Source: JAAGZL01 sp050291725 (lineage in GTDB: Bacteria > Pseudomonadota > Gammaproteobacteria > Chromatiales > Chromatiaceae). From it: a DNA stretch of 64,000 nucleotides. Made by a program: the position numbers and the translations under genes. Positions 54,771-63,057 of the stretch are shown in pieces. Under the pieces are notes generated by a model. The model was not told where the DNA came from. It worked only from the letters and a program-made list of their open reading frames with translations, and searched no databases. The DNA is taken from NCBI GenBank assembly GCA_050291725.1, contig JBNKKH010000017.1:62001-126000 (forward strand), given 5' to 3'. Position 1 is the first letter of the stretch, and every line of letters begins with the position of its first letter.

Positions 54771-55669
54771 CCTGCAATAGTAACTACGTTGCTATCTTCT
54801 TGGTTTACCCAGCGTTTCTCTTGCGCACGTACCAGATACTCCATCAACCTGATATTCTTTTCAGATAGTTGCATAGCAGTATCCACCCACAGAACAATCA
54901 CATCCAGCAACTCTTTATAGGTAAGAGGATTGAACTGATCAGCAAGAATATCTATCCCTTGGTATCCAAGATGGCGATTCCTCCTATGCTGCATATATTC
55001 ATACACAGCCTGTTTGCCTTTACCATCAGGTGCTAATACGTCCACAACCCCCATGTCATACAACTCTTCGGCTGAGTAAACCTTACCACTGTTGATTATT
55101 CTCTTGGCTAAAGATGGTGAAAGGCGTCTAGCTAGGAAGTTAAAAGCACCCATACCAGGAAACAATCCGAAAACCGTCTCAGGAAAACCAAACTTAGAAC
55201 TTCTTTCAGCAACTAGAACATTGGTAGACAGAGCAGCTTCAAATCCCCCTCCCAAGGCTTCACCCTGTACTAATGAGATGGTAGTAAAAGGAACCCCATA
55301 GTTTGTAGCAAGCGGATAAGCGATGTCGATACTGAGTTTTGCATACTCAAATAGTCTTTCTCTATCTTTCGCCCGAATCAATTGAATAAAATACTTCAGA
55401 TCTCCACCGAGATTAAAAACGCCCGGTTTGTCTGAAGCAATAATCTGATATATAAGACGAGCATCATCACCCTGCTCATAGCCAGACCTCACCTCTTGTT
55501 GAATCTTCTTCTGCACCTGCTCCATTTCACGCAGAAGTTCCAAACTTACACAGGGCCTAGCTGAATACTTTATTGTACTCCAAATGGCTCTGTATTCAGG
55601 TTCATATGCAACAGATAAATTCTTATTGTTTAGTTCGTTTTTATGCGCCAACTGCTTATTTACTGTCAT
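54767..55669 (-). CDS. rpfF: DSF synthase RpfF (crotonase family)
   Basis: 300-residue crotonase-fold enzyme that dehydrates and hydrolyses 3-hydroxyacyl-ACP to a cis-2-unsaturated fatty acid signal. The two catalytic glutamates are Glu144 (GGGFE) and Glu164 (FPETVFG), 20 residues apart as in Xanthomonas RpfF (E141/E161). The N-terminal extension of about 30 residues before the core is typical. AGGAGG sits about 8 bases upstream. Convergent with rpfC, which is unlike the classical rpfF-rpfC order. Confidence 0.93.
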   Translation of the reverse strand: MTVNKQLAHKNELNNKNLSVAYEPEYRAIWSTIKYSARPCVSLELLREMEQVQKKIQQEVRSGYEQGDDARLIYQIIASDKPGVFNLGGDLKYFIQLIRAKDRERLFEYAKLSIDIAYPLATNYGVPFTTISLVQGEALGGGFEAALSTNVLVAERSSKFGFPETVFGLFPGMGAFNFLARRLSPSLAKRIINSGKVYSAEELYDMGVVDVLAPDGKGKQAVYEYMQHRRNRHLGYQGIDILADQFNPLTYKELLDVIVLWVDTAMQLSEKNIRLMEYLVRAQEKRWVNQEDSNVVTIAG

Positions 55670-56067
55670 TTAAATCCTCCTGCGCTACTTAGTTTTTTTA
55701 ATCGATCGGATGATTTTAATTCTTAATACCATATATATAGTAGTTTTTCACAGAAAAACCACTACATATTGCTGTTTTTTTGATTTTTAAAAGCAAACAA
55801 CTTTTAAAACAGACAATTATTAGCTACATCTATCTATACCATTCGCGCAGCTCTCTATTTGCTTGGGCGAACAAAACCCCTGCTCTCTACAAGCATTTAT
55901 TTATGCATAGATAAGTTTTTATTAGGAATGTAATACCACTCTATCCAGACAAGCAACTCAATTACTTTTTATTGGAGAAGTGATCAATTTAGCAATATTC
56001 AGGAAGAAACATGCAATATAGGAAAACGCGATGGAGGTAACTACGGCAGAACGAAGTTAACAATACT
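55670..56067. other. Intergenic region upstream of rpfF
   Basis: About 400 AT-rich bases without a supported gene. A dyad at 55740-55765 (GTAGTTTTTC, then GAAAAACCACTAC) is a candidate operator or stem for rpfF. Nothing else stands out. Confidence 0.45.
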
Positions 56068-56265
56068 TCATCCCTTTATTTTTTTTGTCGCCCAGACAAC
56101 AGCTGCCAAAGCACCTATGAATGCGGCGTATATCGCATTCTCTCGTGACACTCCCAGATATAGGGCTGAATAACCTACCACACCAGCCCCAATAGCGCTG
56201 AAGGCAAGGCTGCGCATAAAACGGCAGAAGGCGCAGGAGCTGTATGGGTCGTTTGATTTGCTCAT
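56068..56265 (-). CDS. Small membrane protein with an N-terminal CxxC
   Basis: 65 residues. SCAFC near residues 10-14, then two hydrophobic segments (about 20-40 and 45-60) and a Lys-rich end. Probably an inner-membrane protein. No family recognised. Upstream bases lack a strong ribosome site. Confidence 0.5.
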   Translation of the reverse strand: MSKSNDPYSSCAFCRFMRSLAFSAIGAGVVGYSALYLGVSRENAIYAAFIGALAAVVWATKKIKG

Positions 56266-56379
56266 AAAATTAACCCCAAGGGTAGGTCATAAGTATAGAT
56301 TTAGTATGGTGCGTTTGCGACTTACAACAACCTGGAAAGATATTCCATTCAGATACAACATAAACATGGTATATCTGGG

Positions 56380-58215
56380 TCATTTATCAACTACCATAAA
56401 TCTAGCCAAAAGATCCGGCAGATCAACTTCTTGAATTTCCAGGTTCAATTCACTACCAAGTTCCAGTTCTCTACCTATTCTAATCTTGGTTTCAAGCGCC
56501 AGTTCAGGTATCAACAGTGTTGCGCGTCCATTTTGCATATCAACCACAGTACCCATCCCCTTCCACTCAGGATTCTGCTTTAGGTAGATCATTTTCCAGT
56601 GACCGTTTGATAACCGCTCTGCCTTGCGAACCTTTGCACTGGCTAGATCTGCTAGCGCGATACGTTCTGAGATCTGTTGACTACTTAACAATTCAGATCC
56701 AGAAATATGTGCTCTCAACTGTTGATGCACCACCAAATCAAGATAGCGACGTAGCGGACTGGTAGCACGGCAATATACCTCCAAACCCAGACCAGAGTGA
56801 GGCTCTTCCACTGTTTTAATACGACTGGGTTTAAACATGCGACGACTGGCATACATGGCAGCCATACCCTCTGGCTCTATATCGGACTCAGGCGGTGGTT
56901 GGGTAGCAAATGGAATAGCTATCTCATGATTTAAGCAGTAACGGGCTACCGTCTCACCGGCCATTAGCATGGCATCTGTAACCATATCCCTACTGCCTAT
57001 CCGCTCAAGAGAACGAATAACCACCCTCCCCCCAACTACCCGCACGCTCACCTCAGGTAGATCTAAGCTCCTTGCGCCGGACTCTACTCTGCGCCTCCGA
57101 TAGCGTTGTGCCATCTCTGCCATTGTGGCAAATGGTGGTTCCGATAAAAGTTTATCTATCTCAGCATAACTATGCCTGGTCACTTTAATGGTGGTCAGGG
57201 CAATCTTGGTATCTGCTATTTGTCCGTCTTCAGTCAGCCTAAAACCGATAGAAAGCGCAGGCGACTGCTCCTGGAGACCAAGCCCTAACTGATGAGTTAC
57301 AGATTGAGGCAGCATATGCACCGTACCCTCTGGAAGATAGAGGTTGGCTGCCCTGGCCCTGGCTTCCAGATCAAGCTCAGAATCAGGCTGAACCAGAGCA
57401 GCAGCGTCCGCCACATGCACCCAGAGTCTATCCCCATCCAGACTTATAGCGTCATCTGGATCTTCGCTCTCCTGATCGTCAATAGCGTAGGCTGGGAGAT
57501 GGGTTAAATCTAGCCGCTGCTCCTGTGCTATCTCTGGAACCTGAAGCTCTGGATCAGCTATCGGCAGTGACTGCCTTTGCGGATAAGGATTGTAATTAGC
57601 ATCCCAGTAGCCAATCTTGCACAGCAGCCGATGAGCATTTTCCATCATTTCCGGATAACCCAAGGCCTTGAGGATGCGACTTTGATCTGACTGCTTTAGC
57701 GCCAGTCTCTCTACCTCTACCAGTTTCTCCCGGTCAGCATCTTCTATCCTACCCTGCTTAATCCGCTCCAGAAGTCCGCTCCATGCCCTTTCGGCGGCTA
57801 GTTTAGACTCGCGCTCCTCCTGGTCAGCCTTGATCTGTTCTGCGCTCCGACTTTTGATCGACTCAGGGCTCCCCTCAAAATAGAGTCCATCAGCTACCAA
57901 CATCCAGGCAGCCCAGGCCGTGGCTGGAGTGTAGTCGTCAAAAATCAGCTCGGCCAGTTCCGCCAGGTTGGTCTCTGTGCCCAGCAATAGCTCCCAGGCC
58001 TCTTCTACACCCCCCTCCTGCTCTGTAAGTTCAGACAGGGCTGAAACCGGTCCTGGATGCAACAGTGAAATATCCTTAGAACGTACCCGCTTGCTCTTAC
58101 CTCCCTCGAGCTTTATATCGATCTTATCACTTACCGCAGTCACTATGGCTGGCCTGATCTTATATAGCACCAGGCTACCTTGGGCTGGTTTCTGGGATGA
58201 AATATGTGAACACAT
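56380..58215 (-). CDS. RNB-domain exoribonuclease (RNase II/R family)
   Basis: About 611 residues. Processive 3'-5' RNA decay is the expected role. The RNB domain (about 235-520) includes the acidic Mg site in DDQESEDPDDAIS, with HMLPQSVTH and the RATSPLRRYLDL end. It has an N-terminal region of its own and a short C-terminal S1-like segment. It lacks the classic RNase R CSD pair, so RNase II-like is the better fit. Start 58215 is chosen; the longer reading runs into the start of ygfZ. Confidence 0.88.
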   Translation of the reverse strand: MCSHISSQKPAQGSLVLYKIRPAIVTAVSDKIDIKLEGGKSKRVRSKDISLLHPGPVSALSELTEQEGGVEEAWELLLGTETNLAELAELIFDDYTPATAWAAWMLVADGLYFEGSPESIKSRSAEQIKADQEERESKLAAERAWSGLLERIKQGRIEDADREKLVEVERLALKQSDQSRILKALGYPEMMENAHRLLCKIGYWDANYNPYPQRQSLPIADPELQVPEIAQEQRLDLTHLPAYAIDDQESEDPDDAISLDGDRLWVHVADAAALVQPDSELDLEARARAANLYLPEGTVHMLPQSVTHQLGLGLQEQSPALSIGFRLTEDGQIADTKIALTTIKVTRHSYAEIDKLLSEPPFATMAEMAQRYRRRRVESGARSLDLPEVSVRVVGGRVVIRSLERIGSRDMVTDAMLMAGETVARYCLNHEIAIPFATQPPPESDIEPEGMAAMYASRRMFKPSRIKTVEEPHSGLGLEVYCRATSPLRRYLDLVVHQQLRAHISGSELLSSQQISERIALADLASAKVRKAERLSNGHWKMIYLKQNPEWKGMGTVVDMQNGRATLLIPELALETKIRIGRELELGSELNLEIQEVDLPDLLARFMVVDK

Positions 58216-58287
58216 ACAGCTATAACCACATGGATGGAGTAAAATAGTATGATACCTTGTTGTACACAAAGAGGACCAGGAGAACAG

Positions 58288-59322
58288 ATGAACCAGCAGT
58301 GGAAACAATTTCTTGAATCTCAATCAGCCATAGTGGACGCAACCGACAGCGTCAGTTTTCAGAATGGCCAGAAACTTAACGACTGTGCACTATTCGATCT
58401 GTCGCACCTAAGGTTCATTCAGGTTTCTGGAGATGACGCAGAGATATTCCTCCAAGGCCAATTTACTAACGATATACGCCAGGTATCACCAGAACACCAC
58501 CAGATGGGTGGATATTGCACTCCCAAAGGGCGCATGCTGGCCAATTTCAGAATATTCTCCCACAACGGATCGTACGTACTGCAACTACCTGAAGACACCA
58601 GTGAGGCTCTGCTAAAACGCCTCTCTATGTTCATACTCAGATCACAGGTTACCCTGGAAGATGCTAGCGACCAGCTAGTTGTCATCGGCCTAGCTGGGGA
58701 GTGTTCCCGCGAACTCTTGACCAGCAAATTCGCCCTGCTACCACAGGCTCCTGGAGACTCTATCCAGCAAGATGGAGTAACAATTCTGAACATATCTGGT
58801 CCAACACCCAGATTTGAAATCATCGGGCAGGCAGAGGCAATGGAATCCCTGTGGACAGAGCTTGCTACAAAGGCCAATCCATCAAACCCTGAACTATGGT
58901 CACTGCTGGATATCCGTGCAGGTATACCCACAATTTATTCCGGCACAGTAGAGTCATTTGTGCCTCAAATGACCAATATGCAACTGATCGATGGAGTTAG
59001 CTTCGATAAGGGGTGTTATGTCGGCCAAGAGGTGGTTGCTAGAATGAAGTATCTTGGCTCACTCAAGCGCCGTATGTATCTAGCAAAGATAGACTCCCCC
59101 GCTCAGCCCCAACCTGGGGATAATCTGGTTCCCAATAACGCAACCGAATCAGGCCAAGGAGCCGGCACTGTTGTTATGTCTGCACCTTCACCACAAGGTG
59201 GATATGAGCTACTTGCTGTCATAGAAAACAACCATATTGAAGCAGATCAACTACACTTAAAGAGCAGCTCTGGACCAACAGTTGAAATCATTTCTCAACC
59301 TTACCAGTTTGAGGAAACATAA
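58288..59322 (+). CDS. ygfZ: tRNA-modifying/Fe-S assembly folate-binding protein YgfZ
   Basis: 344 residues of the GcvT-like YgfZ/COG0354 family, which needs folate for repair or maturation of some Fe-S enzymes. The signature KGCYVGQEVVAR carries the conserved Cys. GGAGAA precedes the ATG at 58288. Divergent from the RNase gene, with about 72 bp between starts. Confidence 0.93.
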   Translation: MNQQWKQFLESQSAIVDATDSVSFQNGQKLNDCALFDLSHLRFIQVSGDDAEIFLQGQFTNDIRQVSPEHHQMGGYCTPKGRMLANFRIFSHNGSYVLQLPEDTSEALLKRLSMFILRSQVTLEDASDQLVVIGLAGECSRELLTSKFALLPQAPGDSIQQDGVTILNISGPTPRFEIIGQAEAMESLWTELATKANPSNPELWSLLDIRAGIPTIYSGTVESFVPQMTNMQLIDGVSFDKGCYVGQEVVARMKYLGSLKRRMYLAKIDSPAQPQPGDNLVPNNATESGQGAGTVVMSAPSPQGGYELLAVIENNHIEADQLHLKSSSGPTVEIISQPYQFEET

Positions 59323-59428
59323 TAGCTACTATTTATAAAAGCTATGCTCAACTTACTTGATAAGCTGCCGATAAAAAATTAGGAACTAAGGCTTGAGACA
59401 AGCCATCACCACAGGAGAATAATAGATA

Positions 59429-60265
59429 ATGGTCACTTCGCAAGAGTTTCTAGACAAGCTACAGCAAGCAATAAAAGAAAACACCATAACTTTGCCAACC
59501 CTACCCGAAGTGGCACTACGCATAAGAGAGTCTGTTGAAAGTGAAGACACATCTGCCGATCAGATATCAGAAATGGTGGCCAACGACGCATCCCTATCTG
59601 CCCGCCTGCTACAGGTTGCAAACAGCCCTTTATATCGAGGACGCATAGTTATCGACAGCATCCAGATGGCTGTTACAAGATTAGGCACAAAACTAATACG
59701 CACTCTTATAACCAGCCTAGCCATGAAACAGATTTATCAGACCACATCAGATATCATGGATTTTCATTTACGTTCCGCGTGGGAGCATAGTGTTAATATC
59801 GCGTCCTTCAGCCGAGCCCTTTCAACAATGCTGCCACACCTGCAGGCGGAACAGGCAATGCTAGCTGGACTCGTACATAACATTGGATCTCTGCCCGTTA
59901 TAGCCATGGCGGAAAACTACCAGGAACTGATTGAAGACGAGGCAAAACTGAAGCAGATAATTGATAGCGTTAGTCCAATTATCGGTCAAAGCATACTTAA
60001 TGAGTGGGGATTTCCAGAGAGTATGTGTATCATCCCAAAAAATTATCATAACCTAAAATATGATGGTGGTCCTCAGGCCGATTATGTTGATTTAGTTATC
60101 GTTGCTAGGCTACAGAACCTCCCAGCAGACCATCAACATGCACAAGCAGACTGGAGTCAGGTGCCTTCATTCAAAAAGATAGGCATAGAACCAGAAGTCG
60201 AGGTTATAAACATTGAGGGCATGGCAGAAGAGGTAGAGGGAGTTCAGGAGATACTTCTCAACTAA
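59429..60265 (+). CDS. HDOD-domain signalling protein
   Basis: 278 residues with an HDOD domain (about 15-210): LPTLPEVALRI, ANDASLSARLLQVANSPLY and the HNIGSLPV region. HDOD proteins lack HD-domain catalysis and act in regulation, often beside c-di-GMP proteins. AGGAG precedes the start. The tail after 210 is short and acidic. Confidence 0.87.
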   Translation: MVTSQEFLDKLQQAIKENTITLPTLPEVALRIRESVESEDTSADQISEMVANDASLSARLLQVANSPLYRGRIVIDSIQMAVTRLGTKLIRTLITSLAMKQIYQTTSDIMDFHLRSAWEHSVNIASFSRALSTMLPHLQAEQAMLAGLVHNIGSLPVIAMAENYQELIEDEAKLKQIIDSVSPIIGQSILNEWGFPESMCIIPKNYHNLKYDGGPQADYVDLVIVARLQNLPADHQHAQADWSQVPSFKKIGIEPEVEVINIEGMAEEVEGVQEILLN

Positions 60266-60280
60266 ACAGCTAAGCTAAAG

Positions 60281-60481
60281 CTACTTCAGCTTTCTTAATT
60301 CTGTAACACTCTCTCCGCCGATACCCCAATTATCGGTATCCACCTCTTCAATCACCACAAATGTGGTTTTGGGGTTTTTACCTAATACCTGCTGCAGAAG
60401 AGTTGTAACGCCGGAAATCAACTCCTCTTTTTGTGCCTTTGTCGCACCCTCTTTGGTAATCTTAATATTCACAAAAGGCAT
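60281..60481 (-). CDS. 4-oxalocrotonate tautomerase family protein
   Basis: 66-residue tautomerase. Pro1 follows the initiator Met (MPFVNIKITKEG), which makes the catalytic imino-terminus. GGAGG precedes ATG 60481. The longer in-frame reading runs through a bidirectional terminator and is rejected. No aromatic pathway genes are nearby. Confidence 0.87.
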   Translation of the reverse strand: MPFVNIKITKEGATKAQKEELISGVTTLLQQVLGKNPKTTFVVIEEVDTDNWGIGGESVTELRKLK

Positions 60482-60546
60482 AGCTTTTCCTCCAAATACC
60501 ATTAATTGAAATAGGCTAAATAATACTAACGTTGGCAACAACAAAG

Positions 60547-60586
60547 AAAAAGGCCAATTACCCAATAATGGTAACTGGCCTTTTTT
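60547..60586. terminator. Bidirectional terminator upstream of the tautomerase gene
   Basis: AAAAAGGCCAATTACC (60547-60562) pairs with 60570-60586 across CAATAAT, with one mismatch. A tracts on one side and T tracts on the other suit both strands. Confidence 0.8.
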
Positions 60587-60919
60587 AGGCAACATGCTTC
60601 CGTGCATTGCTTCCCTGCCGTGCCTCCATGGCACCATGCGCGTCCATTAAGCTTCCTCGATAAACATCCTTCATGATGTCTAGCATATGCCTGTAGATAA
60701 ATATAATTGGAAGCAGACCTTTCTACTATGGGACATTACCTAAGTACGTGTAGGATTTTTCATCACTATGTATAGGGTAAATAAGCCGATATGGTGGATA
60801 AAATGCATAGAGGCACGAGACAGAGGCATGCATTGCTCTGGCAATTCCACTGCATTCACCACGTCCATGTGGGTCAGTGGGCGAAGGTAGAATAGTGCAT
60901 GAACAGTTATCGAGGGTGG

Positions 60920-61080
60920 GATTACCGGGCCTACGGCCCTCTCTCCACTGACGCGGATCGTGCTGCGCACCTCCGGCGCTTGTGATTCGCCGCTATGCGG
61001 CTCACCCCTGCGGGGCGACGTCTCTACGCGACGTCGTCCTGCGCCAGCACTGCGTGCCGGCTGGTCGAACCCAACGTGAC
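60920..61080. repeat. GC-rich palindrome-rich island next to tRNA-Ser
   Basis: Several GC-rich inverted repeats lie end to end: GGGCCTAC-GGCCC, GCCGCTATGCGGC, CCCCTGCGGGG and GACGTC-N-GACGTC. The base composition differs sharply from the flanking AT-rich DNA. It is not coding. It may be a repetitive extragenic element of BIME type or a scar of integration next to a tRNA. Confidence 0.55.
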
Positions 61081-61107
61081 TTCTCACCCACACAACACCT
61101 CAAATAC

Positions 61108-61131
61108 AAACGGCCCCAGATGGGGCCGTTT
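61108..61131 (-). terminator. Terminator of tRNA-Ser
   Basis: Perfect 11-bp stem AAACGGCCCCA with a GA loop, starting 6 bases beyond the tRNA 3' end on the minus strand. A short T-rich tail follows (TTTGTATTTG). Confidence 0.8.
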
Positions 61132-61136
61132 GCATT

Positions 61137-61227
61137 TGGCGGAGAAGGTGGGATTCGAACCCACGGATCCCGTGAGGGATCAACTGATTTCGAATCAGTC
61201 CCGTTCGGCCAGCTCCGGCACCTCTCC
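61137..61227 (-). tRNA. tRNA-Ser(CGA)
   Basis: Class II tRNA, 91 nt with the CCA encoded. Acceptor GGAGAGG pairs with CTTCTCC (one G-T pair), discriminator G, anticodon arm ACTGA-TTCGAAA-TCAGT giving anticodon CGA (reads UCG), long variable arm with a TGATCCC...GGGATC stem, and TTCGAATCC T loop. The anticodon and variable arm are those of bacterial tRNA-Ser. Confidence 0.95.
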
Positions 61228-61375
61228 AAAAAAACTGCACAATTTAAACAATCAACTAATTTACTTCGGGCTTCCTACCCTTCGCCCTGCGGGCAGCACT
61301 AACACGCGTTCCCATCTCACGACTAACGACTAACGACTTACAACTCCACATTATCATAAACTCTTTAGAGAACAG

Positions 61376-62704
61376 CTAGTTTTTTAGCCCCTGAACCATC
61401 TTTTGAAAAGATTTATTATTGCGCAAAGACTCACGCCCAGCAGCTATAAGTGCATCTACTTGTTCACTGGTTAGAGTGAAGCTGGTTGGAATCTTGTTGA
61501 AATACTCCTGCCGTTCTCGCGGAAATGATTTCTTAAAACCAACTTCGATAAAATGCAGTTTAGATGATCGACCTTGAGTAGAAAGCTCCTTATTCCAGCG
61601 CCGTATGCTGTCCCGCATCAGTTCCAGTGTCGATGCATTATAGCGGTGCAGCTGAATATCACTCATCGCGGTTACCGCCTGATCAATAGATGGCTCGTCA
61701 ATATGATTTGCAATACCATTTTCCGTATCTGTTGATGCATCTACAACAATCACCGCAGAGTTGCTAATTTTTCTATAACCTATTTTATCCATGAAAGGCT
61801 TGATGCCACCGTACAGCTCAATAATTTCAAAAAATGAGCGCAACCCAAGATTGTCCGTTATACCGCCATCTACCAAATGCAGATAACGGTACTTATCTTT
61901 GTTCTCGACAATTTTTTCCAGATCTTCCGCCGCCAAGAGTACCTGTGAACTGACATGTTTGCTTTTTACTTTACTGAGTTTGTTCCTGATTTCCCTGGTA
62001 TCACACCCCTTATGGTTTTCTATCACCACTGGGTTGAACATCAACGGTACAGCAGATGAGGCCGCAACAGCTCTAGCCACCGGGAAACTATCTATATCAG
62101 AACAGAGCATATCAAAGAACTCCTGGGCAAAGGAGAAGCGGGAACCAGTGCTCAGATCTGACGCGTTTAGCAGTATCATTGGAACGCCATGTCGACGCAT
62201 ATCAGAAAATGTGGCATTACCAAACAACTTTTCCTGATAATACTCCACAGCCATTTGTGTGCGTTCTTTGCCGGTGAACCAACGCGAAGGACTCATAAAG
62301 CCATGCATCAACTCCTGTTCAACATCTGCCCTGAGAAATTTATCTTCAAAATCATCAAATATTTTATCGCCATAAACCCCGTAATATGCAGCGGTGAAGC
62401 TGCCACCAGAAACAGAGCTGATTACATTTACGTAATCCAGCAGACGTCGTGACTTACCGTTAACGGTGACCATGGTATCGCGCAATTCGAGCAATACGCC
62501 ATAAGAGAGAGCAGAAGCGCGGATGCCACCCCCGGAAAAGCTCATAATTATGCTCAAATCGGCATATGGTCGGTTGCGGAGTATATCTATCATGGAATAG
62601 TCTGCATGTGCAGGCAATACAGTCTGCGGCCTATTCGGGATAATGCTTTGACTAGCACATCCAACCAGAACGATTATCAGCAATAAAAGAGATATAAGAC
62701 GCAA
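61376..62704 (-). CDS. Patatin-like phospholipase lipoprotein
   Basis: 442 residues. Lipobox LVGC puts Cys16 at the mature N-terminus, so it is an envelope lipoprotein. Patatin motifs are SFSGGGIRA (oxyanion hole), SVSGGSF with the nucleophile Ser99 (Ser replaces the usual first Gly of GxSxG), and LVDGGITDN with the catalytic Asp. Expected activity is acyl hydrolysis of phospholipids. A few such proteins are secreted virulence factors. There is no evidence for that here. Confidence 0.87.
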   Translation of the reverse strand: MRLISLLLLIIVLVGCASQSIIPNRPQTVLPAHADYSMIDILRNRPYADLSIIMSFSGGGIRASALSYGVLLELRDTMVTVNGKSRRLLDYVNVISSVSGGSFTAAYYGVYGDKIFDDFEDKFLRADVEQELMHGFMSPSRWFTGKERTQMAVEYYQEKLFGNATFSDMRRHGVPMILLNASDLSTGSRFSFAQEFFDMLCSDIDSFPVARAVAASSAVPLMFNPVVIENHKGCDTREIRNKLSKVKSKHVSSQVLLAAEDLEKIVENKDKYRYLHLVDGGITDNLGLRSFFEIIELYGGIKPFMDKIGYRKISNSAVIVVDASTDTENGIANHIDEPSIDQAVTAMSDIQLHRYNASTLELMRDSIRRWNKELSTQGRSSKLHFIEVGFKKSFPRERQEYFNKIPTSFTLTSEQVDALIAAGRESLRNNKSFQKMVQGLKN

Positions 62705-63057
62705 AATCTAGAACCCAAAAAATACACTTCAAACTTATTTAGCTGATCTACTACAAAGAATCAGCACTTATGCTACTGCTATATCGAGCATACTTGACCA
62801 TTTCACAGCGACTATAACATGAACCAACATATCAGTTTTTGTCTACATAACAGCATGAATTAACACAATTTTGCTAGAGTTGATGGCAATTAAGTTATAA
62901 CAACAACGATCATTTGCTATGCATATCCTGTCCAGCCTGATCCGACACCGCTCCGTAGTATTTGTTCAATAAAGTTAGCCTGTTCCTATGGGCTGAGGTC
63001 AGCTAGAATCATATCCATCACCATATAATAAAGTCTAATTAACCAAATTCGCCTTTT
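62705..63057. other. Intergenic region between divergent patatin and mltF
   Basis: About 350 bases without a gene. TATAAT at 63024-63029 is a good -10 candidate for mltF, but no fitting -35 was found. The rest is AT-rich. Confidence 0.5.

Larger units (their letters stand above)
60482..61136. other. Intergenic region between the tautomerase gene and tRNA-Ser
   Basis: About 650 bases. It holds the bidirectional terminator and the tRNA terminator listed separately. Part of it (about 60920-61080) is strikingly more GC-rich than its surroundings and packed with short palindromes. A minus-strand frame across this island (60740-61093) is low in plausibility and is not called. Confidence 0.5.

Noticed and set aside
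60740..61093. 117-codon minus-strand reading frame over the GC-rich island
   Set aside because: It reads through palindromic repeats and has an Arg/Gly-rich nonsense composition. It is a by-product of the repeat island.
60982..61333. Plus-strand frames over tRNA-Ser
   Set aside because: Frames crossing tRNA-Ser are artefacts; the tRNA cloverleaf explains the conserved sequence.
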